The position numbers and the translations under genes were made by a program. From the NCBI GenBank assembly GCA_964653485.1, contig CAZZFF010000004.1:1-64000 (forward strand): a stretch of DNA of 64,000 nucleotides, in the 5' to 3' direction. This document shows, one piece after another, positions 7,404-15,613 of the stretch; position 1 is the stretch's first letter, and every line of letters starts with the position of its first letter. A model generated the notes under the pieces. It was given only the letters and a program-made list of their open reading frames with translations. It ran no database searches and was not told the origin of the DNA. The stretch comes from CAVQND01 sp964653485 (GTDB lineage: Bacteria > Verrucomicrobiota > Verrucomicrobiia > Limisphaerales > UBA8199).

Positions 7404-8945
7404 TTACTGGCTCAGGCGGAAGAACTGCTGTGTGCCGGAGACGGGATTGGTAACGACGTTTTGCCCATTGACAACGACGGGCCCCGGAGACACGGGGTTC
7501 CAGACCGCCGGCGAAGCAAGGTTCGTGGTGAACTGCAACGTGAACCCAGCGGCACTGGCCGGCCAGGTCAAGAGCACATTTTCCGCGGCGGGAATGATCG
7601 TCAGTTGCACCGGCGCCGGCGGCAGGCCCGGCAGCGAGATGCTGAACACGGTGCCGTTGCCCGAGCGGCCCCCGGAATCCGCCGTCCCATAGAGGCTGTT
7701 GCCCGATATGACGACTCGGGCTTCCGCGAGCGCCCCGTCGTTGCCGTCGGTGAAATTGTGCAGGGCCGTAAAGTCCGTGCCATCCGTGTTGAGGGAGAAC
7801 ACGGTGCCATAGCTAGAACCACCGCCTGACGCCGTCGTCCCATACAGAACGTCATCCGATAGAAGCAACCCGGCGACCGGATAAGTGCCGTCGATGTTGG
7901 TTTGCACTCCGTAAGTGTTGGGCTCCGTAACCGTGAAAGTGTGGAGGACCGTGAACCCTGTGCCATCGGTGTTGAGGGAGAACACGGTGCCATAGCCTGA
8001 ATAGCCGCCGAATTGCGTCGTGCCATATAACGAGGTGGTCCCCGAAAAAGCCAATCCTGCGGACGGATTAGCGCCGTCGTTTCCGCCGCCGAACCCATAC
8101 AGGGGCATAAAGCCGGTGCCGTCGGTCTTGAGGCTAAACACGGAGCCGGCGTCTGAATTGCCGCCATTGACCGCCGTCCCGTAAAGGGTCTGGCCCGACA
8201 GGGCCAAGCTGGCGGCCGGATTGGCGCCGTCGGGGCCGTTAGTGAAGCCGTAGAGGGCCTTAAACCCGGTGCCGTCGGTGTTGACGGCGAACACGGTGCC
8301 AACGCCGCGGCCGCCGCCCTGACTGGCCGTTCCGTAGAGGGTGTTGCCCGACAAGACCAACCCGGCTTGCGGATAAACCCCGTCGCCGTTGGTATAGTTG
8401 CCAAAAGGATCATACCTGGCTGCGCCGAAACTATGCAGGGTCCTGAAGCCCGTGCCATCGGTGTTGATGGCGAACACGGTGCCATTGCCCCACCCGCCGC
8501 CAAACTCCGCCGTTCCATACAAGGTGCTGCCTGAGAGAAGCAATGCGCCGACCACAGAAGCCCCGTCGCTGTTGGCATATCCGCCTCCGGAAGTGTTCGT
8601 ATGGGTTTCGGAGAAAGTATACAGGTTCGTAAAGCCGGCGCCGTCGGTCTTGACGGCGAACAGCGTGCCGTTGCCGTTTGCGCCGCCGGATTCCGTGGCC
8701 CCGTAGAGGGTGTCGCCCGAGACAACCAGTCCGGCTTCCGGCTGAGTTCCGTCGCTGTTGGTGACGCCGCCCGAAAAATCAATGCCCCCTTCCGTGAACG
8801 CATGCAGGATAGTGAAGGTCTGGGCCGTGAGCGGCACTGCGAGCGTCAACAGGAAAACAGCCGCCAGAGCAGGCAGCAGGAAGGGATTCCTAGACCCTCG
8901 TTTGCAAGTTTCCCGAGGCACTTCCTGAGCGTAGCATCGCCGCAT
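7404..8945 (-). CDS. secreted GloVer-repeat protein with C-terminal anchor-like module
   Basis: 513 residues (ATG at 8945; a GTG one codon earlier is possible). A signal peptide spans about residues 18-42 (FLLPALAAVFLLTLAVPLTA). About seven ~55-residue repeats follow, each with the core GxGTVFxxNTDGTGFxxLxxF, the 'GloVer' repeat found with varied sorting tails and probably forming a beta-propeller. The last ~70 residues (TWPASAAGFTLQFTTNL ... VSGTQQFFRLSQ) form a beta-rich module that recurs at the ends of the proteins at 12304 and 20738. Function is unknown; it is probably surface-exposed or periplasmic. Several repeats are nearly identical at DNA level. Confidence 0.85.
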   Translation of the reverse strand: MRRCYAQEVPRETCKRGSRNPFLLPALAAVFLLTLAVPLTAQTFTILHAFTEGGIDFSGGVTNSDGTQPEAGLVVSGDTLYGATESGGANGNGTLFAVKTDGAGFTNLYTFSETHTNTSGGGYANSDGASVVGALLLSGSTLYGTAEFGGGWGNGTVFAINTDGTGFRTLHSFGAARYDPFGNYTNGDGVYPQAGLVLSGNTLYGTASQGGGRGVGTVFAVNTDGTGFKALYGFTNGPDGANPAASLALSGQTLYGTAVNGGNSDAGSVFSLKTDGTGFMPLYGFGGGNDGANPSAGLAFSGTTSLYGTTQFGGYSGYGTVFSLNTDGTGFTVLHTFTVTEPNTYGVQTNIDGTYPVAGLLLSDDVLYGTTASGGGSSYGTVFSLNTDGTDFTALHNFTDGNDGALAEARVVISGNSLYGTADSGGRSGNGTVFSISLPGLPPAPVQLTIIPAAENVLLTWPASAAGFTLQFTTNLASPAVWNPVSPGPVVVNGQNVVTNPVSGTQQFFRLSQ

Positions 8946-9094
8946 CACCAGGAACGGTAGGCGCAGCCTCGGATTTTGTCAAAGCATGACGGCACTCGAC
9001 GGGTGGACCTGTCAAGCAAGCCCGTCGTTTAGCCTCGTTGCCATGCGGCCCGGAATCTGGTATCACAGCCTCATGCTTCATACGCGATAATCGC

Positions 9095-9247
9095 ATGACG
9101 ATAGCCGAAATCCTGAAGGAACTGGAGCTATGCACCGGAGGCTTCCCGATGCAGGCGGCGAAGGCTGCCATCGAGCAGCGCGAGGCCATCACACCGGAGT
9201 TGCTGCGCGTGCTGGAGGCGGTAGCGGCGGACCCGTGCAAGCCCTGA
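9095..9247 (+). pseudogene. truncated DUF1186-like protein
   Basis: 50 residues, MTIAEILKELELCTGGFP... to ...VAADPCKP. It resembles the N-terminal end of DUF1186/SEC-C-type proteins, whose full length is several times greater. The frame stops where the family would continue, and nothing similar follows. It is therefore read as a 3'-truncated remnant, although a short expressed protein cannot be excluded. It lies 10 bases before the Smr gene. Confidence 0.45.
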
Positions 9248-9257
9248 GTTACCGCCC

Positions 9258-9605
9258 ATGGGCACGATTCGCACATTCAACGTAGAAGCCGGGATGCCCA
9301 CGCTCGAAGAAGGGCGGCGGCTGGTTGCCGCTGAAATCAAGCTGGCCAAGCGGGAGGGGGCCAAGGTGCTGAAGGTGATTCACGGCTACGGCTCGTCCGG
9401 CAAGGGCGGGGCGCTTTGCGTGGGGTTGAGGAAATCGTTCGGGCTGCGGAAAAAGGAAGGCGTCATCAAGGACTTCGTCCCAGGCGAGGCCTTTTCCATT
9501 TTCGATCAGACGGTCCTGGCCCTGTTGGAGGCGGTGCCTGAGTTGCGCGGGGACCCGGACCTCGGCGCGAGCAACGAGGGCGTCAGCATCATCTGGCTGA
9601 AGTGA
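9258..9605 (+). CDS. Smr-domain protein
   Basis: 115 residues. FNVEAGMPTLEEGRRLVAAEI leads into VLKVIHGYGSSGKGGAL, the Smr (small MutS-related) core with the HGxG loop. Smr domains are nucleases or nucleic-acid binders acting on branched DNA or stalled ribosomes. The KDFVPGEAFSIFD stretch near residue 78 fits stand-alone Smr-like proteins. ATG at 9258. It appears intact among neighbouring gene fragments. Confidence 0.7.
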   Translation: MGTIRTFNVEAGMPTLEEGRRLVAAEIKLAKREGAKVLKVIHGYGSSGKGGALCVGLRKSFGLRKKEGVIKDFVPGEAFSIFDQTVLALLEAVPELRGDPDLGASNEGVSIIWLK

Positions 9606-9905
9606 GGCACGATGGATGCCGCATGAAGCAACAATCCCACCGTGGAGACAACTGCGTCATCAAGACAAACGTCTTCACCACGCTCCCGCTCCGGTTGCGA
9701 AATCCCCCGCTGTGGTTTGATGTATCCAGCGTGACTAACGGGCTTCTCTTTACCGGCGATGATTGGATTTATGCCGTCGTCGACCAAGGTCGAGGGCGGC
9801 GTTATTACTACAACGGCGACTGAGCGGCAGAAGCCAGCGGCAAGCCGCTTCAGACGGACCGCCCCCATTAGGTGCGACGCCAAACGCGCCGGGGGGCCAC
9901 GCTGC

Positions 9906-10205
9906 GGAGGCGGTTTGATTCTGCTGGCCACAGTGGGCAAGCTTGGGGGCGCGATGGTCGCGGCGAGGATGAGCGGGGCGACTTGGCTCGACTCGTTCGC
10001 CCTGGGGGCGCTGATGAACACACGAGGACTCATCGAACTGGTCGCTCTCAACATTGGCTACGACCTGGGGATTTTCTCACCTCGCATCTTCACGATGCTG
10101 GTGATTATGGCCCTGGTGACCACCAGTTTGACCGGCCCGCTGCTCGGCCTCACTGAGTATCTTCGGGGGAGAAAGGTTCTGGTCGCAAACCAAGGCTATT
10201 CATGA
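9906..10205 (+). pseudogene. C-terminal fragment of a CPA2-type sodium/proton antiporter
   Basis: The frame from about 9906 encodes GGLILLATVGKLGGAMVAAR, then LGALMNTRGLIELVALNIG and FTMLVIMALVTTSLTGPLL. These are the last membrane helices of Na_H_Exchanger/KefB-like antiporters, including the conserved NTRG motif. The ~300 residues that should precede it are absent; the upstream part of the frame (9759-9905) has no similarity to the family. A 5'-truncated remnant. Confidence 0.7.
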
Positions 10206-10416
10206 GGGACGGCACCGCCTCCCCCCCTTCTGCCGGCGCGTTCCGGTCATCCGCGAAATGAAGGTCGGAGGGGGCGCGGGATACCCGGAACCCACCCGCC
10301 CGGACCAGTTCGTCCTCCCCGTAACCGCCGTTCAGCAGCCCGATTCCGAGCATCCCGGCCCTTCTGGCAACCGCCGCGCCAAGCGCATCTTGACCGTAGC
10401 GTCTGCCGGGAGCTTT
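10150..10416 (-). pseudogene. C-terminal fragment of a HAD-family hydrolase
   Basis: On the minus strand the open frame that begins after a stop near 10419 reads YGQDALGAAVARRAGMLGIG, then LLNGGYGEDELVRAGGFRV. This is the last part of phosphoglycolate-phosphatase-like HAD enzymes (motif IV region plus the final strand and helix). The N-terminal DxD nucleophile half is missing. The fragment abuts the antiporter fragment tail to tail, which suggests two successive deletions. Confidence 0.55.
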
Positions 10417-10652
10417 TCACACTGCACCTGGGTCAACCGCGGCTCCGCAAGCGCCTGTGCAACCACGCGCCGCGCCCGTTTCGCTCAAGATAGCGGTCAA
10501 CCCCGCTATACGTCCACGAATCCGGCCCACCAACCATCCCTGCCGTTCGGTCATCTGGAATGAAAATGGGGCGTCTTCCACCCCCAGCGCTTCTGAAAGC
10601 ACCGGCCCAGAGGAAGCGCAAGCCGCCGGGGCGCCCCGGCGCACGGTCCGGC
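10417..10652. other. intergenic region, possibly more gene debris
   Basis: Open frames cross this stretch on both strands. One minus-strand frame reads APFSFQMTERQGWLVGRIRG, which looks protein-like but matches nothing I can name. No start or ribosome site supports a gene. Confidence 0.35.
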
Positions 10653-11081
10653 TCACCCGTACCGGTAGGGCCGTTCCATGGGGAAGGCGTTGGGCAAGTG
10701 GCGAATTTCACGAACCGCACCGCCGGCCAGAAGGACTTCGACAATGTCGAACCGGACCTTGACGGCGGGCTTTCGGAGCAGACGCAGATAGTCCAGGCCC
10801 GCGCGCGTCAAACGTCCGCGCCGCTCGGCATCGACGGCGGAGGCGGGCCGGCCCCATTCTTCCGAGGAACGGGTTTTGACCTCGATGAACACCAGGCAGT
10901 CGCGCTCCCGGAAGACGAGGTCGATCTCGCCGCGTTCGGAGCGGAAATTGGCGGCCAGGAATTTGAGGCCGCGGCGTTTGAGATGCCGTTTGGCGGCGCG
11001 CTCGCCGAGTTTGCCGCGGCGAAGGTGAGCAGGCTCAACGCCGCCACTCCACCATGCTCTGATGCCGGCGAGTAATTTCAT
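10653..11081 (-). CDS. YraN/UPF0102 family endonuclease-like protein
   Basis: 142 residues from the ATG at 11081; a TTG 20 codons upstream is less likely. The fold is a Holliday-junction-resolvase-like nuclease: GEIDLV at residues 51-56, then LVFIEVKTRSS (63-73) with the catalytic-type Asp and Glu-x-Lys of the PD-(D/E)xK superfamily. YraN proteins are widespread and poorly characterised. It is divergent from the methyltransferase gene, with only ~65 bases between starts. Confidence 0.85.
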   Translation of the reverse strand: MKLLAGIRAWWSGGVEPAHLRRGKLGERAAKRHLKRRGLKFLAANFRSERGEIDLVFRERDCLVFIEVKTRSSEEWGRPASAVDAERRGRLTRAGLDYLRLLRKPAVKVRFDIVEVLLAGGAVREIRHLPNAFPMERPYRYG

Positions 11082-11146
11082 GTCGGGATGGGATTGCTTT
11101 GCCTGCCGACGAGGCCCCTTGTATAACTGCGGGAGCGGCAAGACAA

Positions 11147-12160
11147 ATGAAATCTTCGGACCAGCCTGGCGCGCCTGCGGGCGGCGATTCGCCTTCCGCC
11201 CGCTCGAATCCTCCCTCCGTCCTCCGCCCTCCGCCCTCCGCCCTCGGCGCTCCCGCGTTTCTTCCCAGGAACTGCCCGGTCTGCGGGGCCGCTAAAGGGC
11301 TGGGATGGCTGGAGAAGGGGAGCCTGCGGCTGGCGCGGTGTGGGGCCTGCTCCATGGTGTATGCGAGTCCGGCGCCCGCCGAGTTTGCCTGCGGCCGATA
11401 TTATGAGCAGGCTGGGACGGAGTATTATCTTCTCCCGGCGAAGCTGGAGGGCGACTATGCCGCGGAGAGGTTCGAGCGGGAGTTGCGGCTGTTCCGCAAG
11501 CATTGCCGGAGGGGAAGGGTGCTGGACGTGGGGTGTTCGTCAGGGGCATTTCTGTTTCAGCTCAAGGGCCGTTTCCCGGCGGATTATGACATTCTGGGAA
11601 CGGATGTGAGCGGCGCGCCGTTGGATTATGCGGAGTCGCGCGGGGTGCCTGTGGTCCGAGGCGATTTTCCAGCCCAGGATTTCGGGGGCAGGCAATTCGA
11701 TGCCGTCACGTTCTGGGCGGTGCTCGAGCACTTGGCCGAGCCGCGTTTGTTTCTTGAGCGGGCATGGCGGGCGCTCAAGCCGGAGGGGGTTTGTTTCGTG
11801 CTGGTTCCCAACCTGGGTTCACTGGCGATGCGGCTGCTGGGGGCGCGTTACCGCTACGTTTATCCCCAGCACCTGAATTACTTCAGCCGGGGGACGCTGA
11901 GGCGGCTGGTTGAAGAGCGGTTCGAGGTGGTGGAAACGCGTTTTACCCATTTCAACCCGGTGGTGGTTTGGCAGGACTGGCGGCGGGCGGGAGCGGAGGT
12001 CTCGAACCTGGAACGGGCGGCGTTGCTGAAGCGCACGACCGGCTGGAAGCAGAGGCGCTGGCTCAAACCCGCCAGGGGCCTCTACCGCATTGCCGAACTG
12101 GGCCTGGGGAGTCTCGGGCTGGCGGACAACCTGGCCATGGTGCTCAGGAAGAGGCATTAG
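11147..12160 (+). CDS. class I SAM methyltransferase with N-terminal zinc ribbon
   Basis: 337 residues, ATG at 11147 with GGGAG ten bases upstream. A putative zinc ribbon is formed by Cys43/Cys46 and Cys65/Cys68. SAM motif I is VLDVGCSSGAFL at 125-136, and FWAVLEHLAEP is the motif IV/V region. This arrangement is common in methyltransferases of surface polysaccharide and lipid clusters, but the acceptor is unknown. Residues 22-36 (PPSVLRPPPSALGA) are encoded by a 7-base tandem repeat and look non-functional. Confidence 0.8.
   Translation: MKSSDQPGAPAGGDSPSARSNPPSVLRPPPSALGAPAFLPRNCPVCGAAKGLGWLEKGSLRLARCGACSMVYASPAPAEFACGRYYEQAGTEYYLLPAKLEGDYAAERFERELRLFRKHCRRGRVLDVGCSSGAFLFQLKGRFPADYDILGTDVSGAPLDYAESRGVPVVRGDFPAQDFGGRQFDAVTFWAVLEHLAEPRLFLERAWRALKPEGVCFVLVPNLGSLAMRLLGARYRYVYPQHLNYFSRGTLRRLVEERFEVVETRFTHFNPVVVWQDWRRAGAEVSNLERAALLKRTTGWKQRRWLKPARGLYRIAELGLGSLGLADNLAMVLRKRH
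11211..11252. repeat. heptanucleotide repeat CGCCCTC inside a coding region
   Basis: Six consecutive 7-base units varying around CGCCCTC; the three central units are identical. It lies at the 5' end of the methyltransferase gene. Because 7 is not a multiple of 3, gaining or losing a unit would shift the frame. Confidence 0.8.
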
Positions 12161-12303
12161 AGGCGGTCACAACATGAACCGCGAAGCCCGGGCGGGCGAT
12201 TTCCGGATTGCCGGTCCGAGGAGGGCGGTTATACTCGCGGTGGTTGCTGTGTTTGGCTCGAACGGGCCTCGTTGGGCAGCCGTAAAGAAACTGAGCTTTG
12301 AAT

Positions 12304-14520
12304 ATGAGGATGACAAACCCCCTGGGCCTATCCTTGGCAATAGCGGCTTTTGCCCTGCTGGGAGCGCCCGTTCGCCCTTATGCAGGCAGTTTTGCGACTG
12401 ATTTCAACTCGGGGCTGCCGGCCGGGAGCGCCATTTTTGGAGCATCCGCGGTCTCGCCCAACGACGGGACGGGCGGGGGCTACACGAACAGCGGCTGTCT
12501 GCAACTGAGCGGGGGGCTCGGCGGCCAAGGCGGCGCCTTCATCATCACCAACGACCTGGATAGCGGCGCTCCCGTGGCCAGCTTTACGGCCGCCTTCAAG
12601 GTGTTGATGACCGGGGGAGACGCGGCGGCCGGAATGAGTTTCAATTTCGCCCCCGACCTTCCGTTGGCCCCGTTCTCGATGGATGGGGCTGGCAGCGGAT
12701 TGACCGTCGAGTTCGATACGCTGATCGATGGGGCGACTGAACCCGCCCCGGCCATTGACGTGAAGGTGGCGGGCACCGTGTGCGCGACGGCGTTCTTCGA
12801 GCGTATGCAAGCGGGGACCTTTGTCGATGCGCTCATTCAGCTCAACCCGGACAACACGCTGGACGTTGTCTATGACGGTTTCTACGTATGTTCGAACCTG
12901 GACCTCAACGCCTGCGGGTATTCGCCCGCGCCCGGGAGCCTGTTTGGCTTCGGGTCCATGACCGGAACGAACAACCAGGACCATTTCATCGACAACCTGA
13001 GCATCGCCACCTCCATCACGCCGGCTCCTTATATCCAGTCCTTTGCGCCCCAGGGACGGCAGGTCCAAACCAACGGCGCCATTGATATCGTGTTGGAGAA
13101 TGAGGTCACCGCCGTGGTCCCCGCCTCGGTGGCGCTGACCCTGGACGGCGTCGCCGTTACCCCGGTCATTACCACGAACGCCAACGAGACGAGGGTGCAT
13201 TTTGCCCCGCTGCCGGGGTTTGCGTTCGGTTCGGCACATGCCGTGGCCGTGGCCTTTGCCGACAACGCGACGCCCGCGCCGCACCGGTTCACGTGGAATT
13301 ACAGCTTCACAGTTGCCGGTCCGCCATTCGTTCCGGGGTACTATACGACGCTCTTCTCGGACGGTTTTGAGAGCTACGCCTTGGGAGCGGTGGACAAGAA
13401 TCCCATGTACTGGGTTCCCGGGAACGGCCCCAACTACGCGCCGAACGGGTCGGGCAATCCGTGGTTCGGACCCACGCCGCCCAACGCCCTGGTCGTGCCG
13501 ACGGTTGGCGATGTGACGCCCCACGGCGGCAGCCAGATGCTGGGCGGCGCCCTGCCGGGAGACCAGGATACGAACTGGTGCAACATCGCCTACCGGGCGG
13601 GCGGCGGGGAGTCTTTCAAGAGCGACTGCATGCTGGACTGGTGGTTTTTCGACCCTGTGGGCAACGCTCCGAACGCCGCGGACTTTGAAGACTATGTGGC
13701 GCTGTGCAGCTACAGCACCGCGCCCACCAACACCGACTATCCCGGGTCCTCGTCGCTTGTGGCGAACGGCGACCTCTATGCGGGGCTGGTCGTCTCGCCG
13801 CCGCAATACCAAAGGCTCTGCCTGGGCGGTTCGGTGTTCATCCCGAACAACGGGGCGTATAACAGCTCGAACTACCAGGCGTGCATTATGGGCGCCCCGC
13901 TGGGCTACGGCCAGGGGTGGATCGACACACCCAGTCAACGCAGCGTCGGCTGGCATCACGCCCGCATCATCCTGGGCTCGCTGCTCCCCGACGGGACAGC
14001 CAATGTCAATTTCTACATAGATGATCTCGTGACGCCGGTCTATTCGGGCAATTCCCTCAGCACGAACGGATTCAACGTGATCGAGATCGACAGCGCCCAG
14101 GCCAACGCCGTCGGGTACTTCGATGACGTGAGTTTTGGCGTGGCGGGGGCGGCCCCACCCTCCAGCCTTTCGGTTGCGCTGGCAGGCAAGATGGTGGTCA
14201 TCACGTGGCAGGGCGGGTTACTGCAGTCCGCTCCGCGCCTGACCGGTCCCTGGAGCACGGTGACCGGGGCCAGCAGCCCGTACCTCTACAACCCTGCTTC
14301 CGGGCCGATGCAATTCTTCCGGTTGCAGGCGGGGGCGAGCGCGCCCAGCCTCTCCGTCGCGCTGGCGGGCAAGCGGGTTGTCATCTCCTGGCAGGGCAGC
14401 TCGACACTGCAGTCCGCCGCGCGCGTGACCGGTCCCTGGGCCGACATGACCGGCGCGGCCAGTCCTTATTCTTGGGACCCCGCGTCGGGGCCGATGCAAT
14501 TCTTCCGGTTGCGGGACTGA
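12304..14520 (+). CDS. large secreted protein with lectin-like domains and duplicated C-terminal module
   Basis: 738 residues. A signal peptide is at about 1-27 (LSLAIAAFALLGAPVRPYAG). Residues ~30-230 look like a legume-lectin/concanavalin-like sandwich (FDTLIDGATEPAPAIDVKV, LNPDNTLDVVYDG). A beta-sandwich and a second jelly-roll-like region (residues ~345-610, DGFESYALG...) follow. The C-terminus holds two tandem copies of a ~57-residue module, each SLSVALAGKxVVIxWQG ... YxxxPASGPMQFFRL. The start ATG at 12304 is preferred; a TTG six bases earlier also exists. It is probably cell-surface or exported; function unknown. Confidence 0.75.
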   Translation: MRMTNPLGLSLAIAAFALLGAPVRPYAGSFATDFNSGLPAGSAIFGASAVSPNDGTGGGYTNSGCLQLSGGLGGQGGAFIITNDLDSGAPVASFTAAFKVLMTGGDAAAGMSFNFAPDLPLAPFSMDGAGSGLTVEFDTLIDGATEPAPAIDVKVAGTVCATAFFERMQAGTFVDALIQLNPDNTLDVVYDGFYVCSNLDLNACGYSPAPGSLFGFGSMTGTNNQDHFIDNLSIATSITPAPYIQSFAPQGRQVQTNGAIDIVLENEVTAVVPASVALTLDGVAVTPVITTNANETRVHFAPLPGFAFGSAHAVAVAFADNATPAPHRFTWNYSFTVAGPPFVPGYYTTLFSDGFESYALGAVDKNPMYWVPGNGPNYAPNGSGNPWFGPTPPNALVVPTVGDVTPHGGSQMLGGALPGDQDTNWCNIAYRAGGGESFKSDCMLDWWFFDPVGNAPNAADFEDYVALCSYSTAPTNTDYPGSSSLVANGDLYAGLVVSPPQYQRLCLGGSVFIPNNGAYNSSNYQACIMGAPLGYGQGWIDTPSQRSVGWHHARIILGSLLPDGTANVNFYIDDLVTPVYSGNSLSTNGFNVIEIDSAQANAVGYFDDVSFGVAGAAPPSSLSVALAGKMVVITWQGGLLQSAPRLTGPWSTVTGASSPYLYNPASGPMQFFRLQAGASAPSLSVALAGKRVVISWQGSSTLQSAARVTGPWADMTGAASPYSWDPASGPMQFFRLRD

Positions 14521-14597
14521 AAACCCGCAGGGAGTTGAGGGAGGGCGCCGCTTTTTGGAAGAGAGTCTTTTATACGCCGCTCCCTCAGCGGTCCCGT

Positions 14598-15497
14598 TCA
14601 CAACGGCTTGCTGCCGAGCCTCACCGTCAGGGTCGAGCTTTGGCCCGGCGCCAGTTTGATCTCGTTCGCCGCCACATTGCCCGATTCGACGCACACCATG
14701 TTCTTGTACTCGTCGTTGCCGAAATCGGGCATCTGCTGCGATTTGGCGACCCAGGGATTCCACACCACAGTCGAAGCCGAGCCTTCCTTCTCGACGCATA
14801 TCCTGCGGCCCAGGACGGGGTCGGCGATCTCCACCGGGCCGCGGGCATCCAGAAACGTACGGTCCACCTCGGAGCCGATCCTGATGAAGTCCGCCGTCTC
14901 GACCTTCCTGGCATAATTCTCGAGCCGGTCCAGGTACGAAACGCCCTTCAGGCCGTGGATTGAAATCGCGGTGCAGTCCCCGACCTCGAAGTAAGTGTGA
15001 AGGCAGTCCTCGAAGCTCAGCACTTCGTCAGCGGAGCCGTTCGTAATAATGAGCTGGAGCGTCAGCGTGTCTTTGACGCTCACCACGTAATCGGCCGTGA
15101 ACGGCGGAAGGGTAGATGCCTCGGGGCAGTCAGGCAGCCGGAAACGGAGGCTCACGCTGCCGTCGGCTGCGGGGGCCAATTCCTTGAGGTCCCAACTTTT
15201 CAGCCGAGCAAACCCATGCTGAGGCAGGCCCTCGCGAGGGCCGAACCAGGGGAATATCACCGGGATGCCCCCCCGGATGGGCTGTCCCTCGGTAAAGCGG
15301 CTGCATTGGCTCATGAACAACAGCGGCGGCTCGTCCCGCTTTTTGAATTGCGTGACATGCGCGCCAGGCAGGTATATCTCCGCGGTGCTCCAGGCCGTCG
15401 TGATCTCGATCATCGGCAGTTCATTCTGCCCGTCCAAAAAGGCCACCCGGGCGGGAGTCGTCCCGTTGGGGTTGTGCTCGATAGTGCTGGTTGTCAT
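14598..15497 (-). CDS. D-hexose-6-phosphate mutarotase (aldose 1-epimerase family)
   Basis: 299 residues. Family landmarks in order: IYLPGAHVTQFK, RGGIPVIFPWFGPR, the active-site His in LPQHGFARLKSW, EDCLHTYFEVGD, and a catalytic-type Glu in MVCVESGNVA near the end. Members interconvert alpha and beta anomers of glucose-6-phosphate in the cytoplasm. No signal peptide. The next minus-strand gene upstream encodes a secreted DUF4091 protein, so a shared sugar-catabolic role is plausible but unproven. Confidence 0.9.
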   Translation of the reverse strand: MTTSTIEHNPNGTTPARVAFLDGQNELPMIEITTAWSTAEIYLPGAHVTQFKKRDEPPLLFMSQCSRFTEGQPIRGGIPVIFPWFGPREGLPQHGFARLKSWDLKELAPAADGSVSLRFRLPDCPEASTLPPFTADYVVSVKDTLTLQLIITNGSADEVLSFEDCLHTYFEVGDCTAISIHGLKGVSYLDRLENYARKVETADFIRIGSEVDRTFLDARGPVEIADPVLGRRICVEKEGSASTVVWNPWVAKSQQMPDFGNDEYKNMVCVESGNVAANEIKLAPGQSSTLTVRLGSKPL

Positions 15498-15613
15498 AGT
15501 TCGCCTGTGTCATCACCTTTGTATCACAATCCCCGCCCCTTGGCACGTCGAATCTTCCGGCTCGACCGGCCCGGGGCGCACGACCGATCAGTTGTATCCG
15601 GGGCGAGGGCATC

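Noticed and set aside
9623..9823. Possible 66-residue gene after Smr
   Set aside because: No family, no ribosome site, and its frame is mostly explained as debris between Smr and the antiporter fragment.
12174..12401. Upstream frame with a signal-like helix before the 12304 gene
   Set aside because: Overlaps the better-supported start at 12304 and its product after the helix is not protein-like.
12328..13959. 543-codon minus-strand frame
   Set aside because: Antisense to the secreted protein at 12304; Arg/Val-rich and without domains, as GC-rich shadow frames are.
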